From NCBI GenBank assembly GCA_947626355.1, contig CANQRV010000002.1:1-64000 (forward strand): a DNA stretch of 64,000 nucleotides. The letters are read 5' to 3'. The position numbers and the translations under genes were made by a program. Positions 61,862 through 64,000 of the stretch are shown here, in pieces. The notes below the pieces were generated by a model, which searched no databases, was not told the DNA's origin, and saw only the letters and a program-made list of their open reading frames with translations. Source of the stretch: an uncultured Muribaculaceae bacterium. Lineage in GTDB: Bacteria > Bacteroidota > Bacteroidia > Bacteroidales > Muribaculaceae. Numbering within the stretch: the stretch's first letter is position 1; each line of letters begins with the position of its first letter.

Positions 61862-63547
61862 CTATAGCAGTCGCAGCAGGCAAACGAGGCTCTTCGTGTC
61901 GAGCTCCTCGCAAAACAGCTTCTTCCCAAGTTGCCGGCAACGCTTCGACACCGTCGACTTCGCCTTGCCCATCAATGCGGCTATGTTGCTCACTCCGAGT
62001 CCACAGCGCAGCAGCAACGCTATCCTGTAGTCCGTCTGGTCCGTCTTTCCGTCTGACAGCATCATTAGATTGGCCTTGAAATTACCCGACTCTTCCAGGA
62101 CTACCCTCTCCATGTCGTCCCACACAGAGTCGCAGTAGTTGATGATTCTTCCGTTTTTCAGAATCTCCTGTATCCTGTCGCTGACGCCCGACTTGAAGTA
62201 TGCCTGGGGTGATACTGGCGTATCCTTGAGACACTTGTTGACGCTTTTCAGCTCGTCGAGCAGGCGTCTCCGCATGCTTCCGACATTGTCGGGAGGAGGC
62301 AAGAGCAAAATATCCTTTTTCCGAGGCTGGCTCTCCACATTCTCACAGTCGTGCTCCGCAGTGGGACAGTCGCAGTCCAGCTGATGGGTTGTCTTGAGCT
62401 CCATCAGCCAGCAGAGCACCATCTGCATGCGCATCATCTTCTGCTTCTGGAGATACATCCTGACCAGGAAACAGATCAATCCCCCCGCGAATATGGCGGA
62501 GACCAGCACAAGCAGCCGGGACATGCCGTTTCTTTCCCTTTCCGCCTTCTCCCTCCCGCGCTCATGAAGGGTGTAGTTGTACATGGAGTTCTGGATTGCG
62601 GTCTGCTGCCCCTCGTGCGCGTCGATATATGAGTCGACGGTGGATTTATATTCATCCAGCAGTCGGCCCATCGAATCATTGGGGATATACCGCTTGAGCT
62701 CCGGAGTCAGCAGCATTCTGTATCCTATACGTTTGTTGTCGGGAATGTCGCTCGATGCAAGTTCGCTGGCATAGATATATGCGGTGTCGTATATGCCGGC
62801 CCGGTGGTAGGTCTCCGAGGCGATGGCGAGATATACGTTGCGGAAGTCGGGGATGACCTCGTCCGCTATCTGACGGATGATTGTTAATGCGGAATCGACC
62901 TTACCCTTGTCAAGCTTCACCGAGGCGAGATAGACCTGTATGTCGGCCGCGTCGTTGGCCGATATCCGTGACGCCCATTCATGCGCCTTACGGTAGGCGT
63001 CTTCGGCTTCATCATTATTACCGAGTTTCTGCATGGCGTCTCCGAGCATAAGATGGTCGTATGCCAGGTTGAAAATGTCTTTTAGCAGGGAGTCCACACT
63101 CAGCGACTGCCGTATATAAGGTATGGACTGGGAGTGCATGCGCAGCGAGTTGAGCAGTCGCCCGGTCTGGCTGAGGATATGCGATCTTAGTTCCATGCTG
63201 TGTTCGTCACCTTGGGTCTCGTCAAGCGCCGCCTGATAGTATTTCAACGCCGTGGGGTAGTCGCCGAGGTCGCTATAGACGCGCCCTCCATAATAAAGGG
63301 CCTCGGTATAATGAGGGTTTCCCTTGTTGCTGTCGTAATATTCGAGGCAGCTTTTTATCAGGCTGTCGGATGTATGCAGGATATACGCCTTGTCGCGCGC
63401 CTTCACTGTCAGTAGCTCGAGGTAATGGCGGTCAGCCTCGGAGAGGTCGTAGATGTCAATCTTCTCAAGCTCTCTTAGAGCCGAGTCCGGGGAATCGGAG
63501 ACAGTCGATGCTATCCTGTTCAATGCCGGCGACTCATTCCCCCGCAC
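61862..63547 (-). CDS. TPR sensor with membrane helix and C-terminal HTH, frameshifted start
   Basis: A 561-codon frame: TPR-type repeats over the first ~300 residues (PHYTEALYYGGRVYSDLGDYPTALKYYQAAL; YDHLMLGDAMQKLGNNDEAEDAYRKAHEWA), a membrane helix (LLVLVSAIFAGGLICFLVRMYL, ~345-366), a linker, and a LuxR-like HTH near the end (DYRIALLLRCGLGVSNIAALMGKAKSTVSKRCRQLGKKLF). It fits Bacteroidales TPR regulators whose periplasmic part senses and cytoplasmic part binds DNA. The frame has only a GTG start and no signal. Upstream, another frame from the ATG at 63611 encodes LKRIIYFPILAVMLAVTLCRCAGE-stop; removing one G from a G5 run joins it to GNESPALNR. The true gene is therefore probably 61862-63611 with a shift at the G tract. 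Confidence 0.75.
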   Translation of the reverse strand: MRGNESPALNRIASTVSDSPDSALRELEKIDIYDLSEADRHYLELLTVKARDKAYILHTSDSLIKSCLEYYDSNKGNPHYTEALYYGGRVYSDLGDYPTALKYYQAALDETQGDEHSMELRSHILSQTGRLLNSLRMHSQSIPYIRQSLSVDSLLKDIFNLAYDHLMLGDAMQKLGNNDEAEDAYRKAHEWASRISANDAADIQVYLASVKLDKGKVDSALTIIRQIADEVIPDFRNVYLAIASETYHRAGIYDTAYIYASELASSDIPDNKRIGYRMLLTPELKRYIPNDSMGRLLDEYKSTVDSYIDAHEGQQTAIQNSMYNYTLHERGREKAERERNGMSRLLVLVSAIFAGGLICFLVRMYLQKQKMMRMQMVLCWLMELKTTHQLDCDCPTAEHDCENVESQPRKKDILLLPPPDNVGSMRRRLLDELKSVNKCLKDTPVSPQAYFKSGVSDRIQEILKNGRIINYCDSVWDDMERVVLEESGNFKANLMMLSDGKTDQTDYRIALLLRCGLGVSNIAALMGKAKSTVSKRCRQLGKKLFCEELDTKSLVCLLRLL

Positions 63548-63712
63548 ATCTGCAGAGCGTTACCGCCAGCATGACGGCCAGTATTGGAAAATAGATTATC
63601 CTTTTAAGCATAGCGACCGCAAATCTACAAAATAATATCGATTCTTCAAAATCTTCAATGCGGAATATTATTGGAAGAATGACATCTTGACAGATGTATT
63701 ATCCGAAAAAGC

Positions 63713-63739
63713 GCGTCCCCGACGCGGAGGCCGGGACGC
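63713..63739 (-). terminator. Hairpin behind the serpin gene
   Basis: GCGTCCC and GGGACGC form a 7-bp stem (inner CGACGCGGAGGCC), 34 bases past the serpin stop. Confidence 0.55.
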
Positions 63740-63772
63740 ATCTGCCGAGGAGAAGACTTAGTAAGGAAGTGG

Positions 63773-64000
63773 TTAGAGCTTCGCCACGCGGCCCATCAGG
63801 AGGATTGTACCTGTCGATGTCTCGCGGATCATGAATCGGAACGGACGGTTGAAAGTGATCTCAACCGGCTTTACTTCCTCGCCGTCCCATCCTATCATTT
63901 CGCCCGCCGTTCCGGCGGCTGCACGCGAGCCTTTCTCGTCGACGTAGATCCTGGCGGCATGCACTATGCGGCCCAGCGTAGTGCCACCGTCCTCAAGCAT
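63773..64000 (-). CDS. Serpin, C-terminal part (runs off the window)
   Basis: The last 75 residues of a serpin. HAARIYVDEKGSRAAAGTA is the end of strand s5A and the hinge of the reactive-centre loop, with small residues at the P15-P9 positions as in inhibitory serpins; GEMIGWDGEEVKPVEITFNRPFRFMIRETSTGTILLMGRV is the s1C/s4B-s5B end (F-N-R-P-F, then G-x-I-L-x-M-G-x-V). The N-terminal part lies beyond position 64000. It probably inhibits host or neighbouring serine proteases; the P1 residue cannot be fixed without the full alignment. Confidence 0.88.
   Translation of the reverse strand: MLEDGGTTLGRIVHAARIYVDEKGSRAAAGTAGEMIGWDGEEVKPVEITFNRPFRFMIRETSTGTILLMGRVAKL

Overview
The window reads as chromosomal DNA of a gut Bacteroidales bacterium, most likely a GC-rich lineage such as Muribaculaceae; the family assignment is an inference. 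Supporting signs are the Bacteroidetes -7 promoter box TAnnTTTG in front of many genes, a complete type IX secretion (T9SS) translocon gene sprA directly behind ruvA, the Bacteroidetes-type RNA polymerase omega subunit, several proteins with T9SS-like C-terminal tails, a Bacteroidetes TonB receptor with a carboxypeptidase-like regulatory domain, and tRNA genes without encoded CCA. Housekeeping genes are GC-rich; accessory islands are visibly AT-richer.

Layout: 1-281 is the 3' end of a 5S rRNA with its terminator and palindromic repeats. 282-7.7 kb holds a TonB-dependent receptor, a B3/B4-domain protein, ferritin, hisS with an unknown partner, and a dolichol-phosphate-mannose-synthase-like glycosyltransferase. 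7.8-9.2 kb is an accessory patch: a BspA-like leucine-rich-repeat gene split by a frameshift and a small lipoprotein. 9.3-11 kb has a DUF2156-like protein and thiol peroxidase. 11.07-14.48 kb is a cassette bounded by two identical 45-bp direct repeats; it carries a T9SS-tailed protein and a divergent glycoside-hydrolase-like gene. 14.5-24.1 kb is core: a tricorn/S41 protease, two tandem tRNA-Arg(ACG), engB-gtrA-rpiB-folB, aspartokinase, yqgE, a GNAT, recR, ruvA. 24.1-31.6 kb is sprA. 31.7-33.3 kb is a decayed patch: an Omp28-like C-terminal fragment butted against a truncated lipoprotein, plus a cysteine-less thioredoxin-like protein. 33.6-51.2 kb is core again: clpB, a ROK kinase, maf, kdsC-like, a Rossmann protein, an ATP-grasp-like protein, rpoZ, bamD, a PASTA protein, rluD-like, an acyltransferase, a phosphoesterase, folK, lptG, tgt, pepP. 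51.3-55.7 kb is a second accessory operon with two more glycoside-hydrolase-like paralogues followed by a BspA-like protein. 55.9-60.6 kb is sbcCD. The end has a Sel1-repeat protein, a TPR/HTH sensor-regulator with a frameshift at its start, and the C-terminus of a serpin entering from the right edge.

Functional links: core genes form short operons with stop/start overlaps and close promoters, some so close that the messages should be leaderless (engB, recR). SprA would export the T9SS-tailed proteins found at four places. The strongest candidate for something undescribed is the three-member glycoside-hydrolase-like family without signal peptides. It occurs in two separate islands, each time beside a T9SS-tailed protein, and one member has lost the putative acid/base glutamate. 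All family assignments are from reading the sequences; no database search was run.
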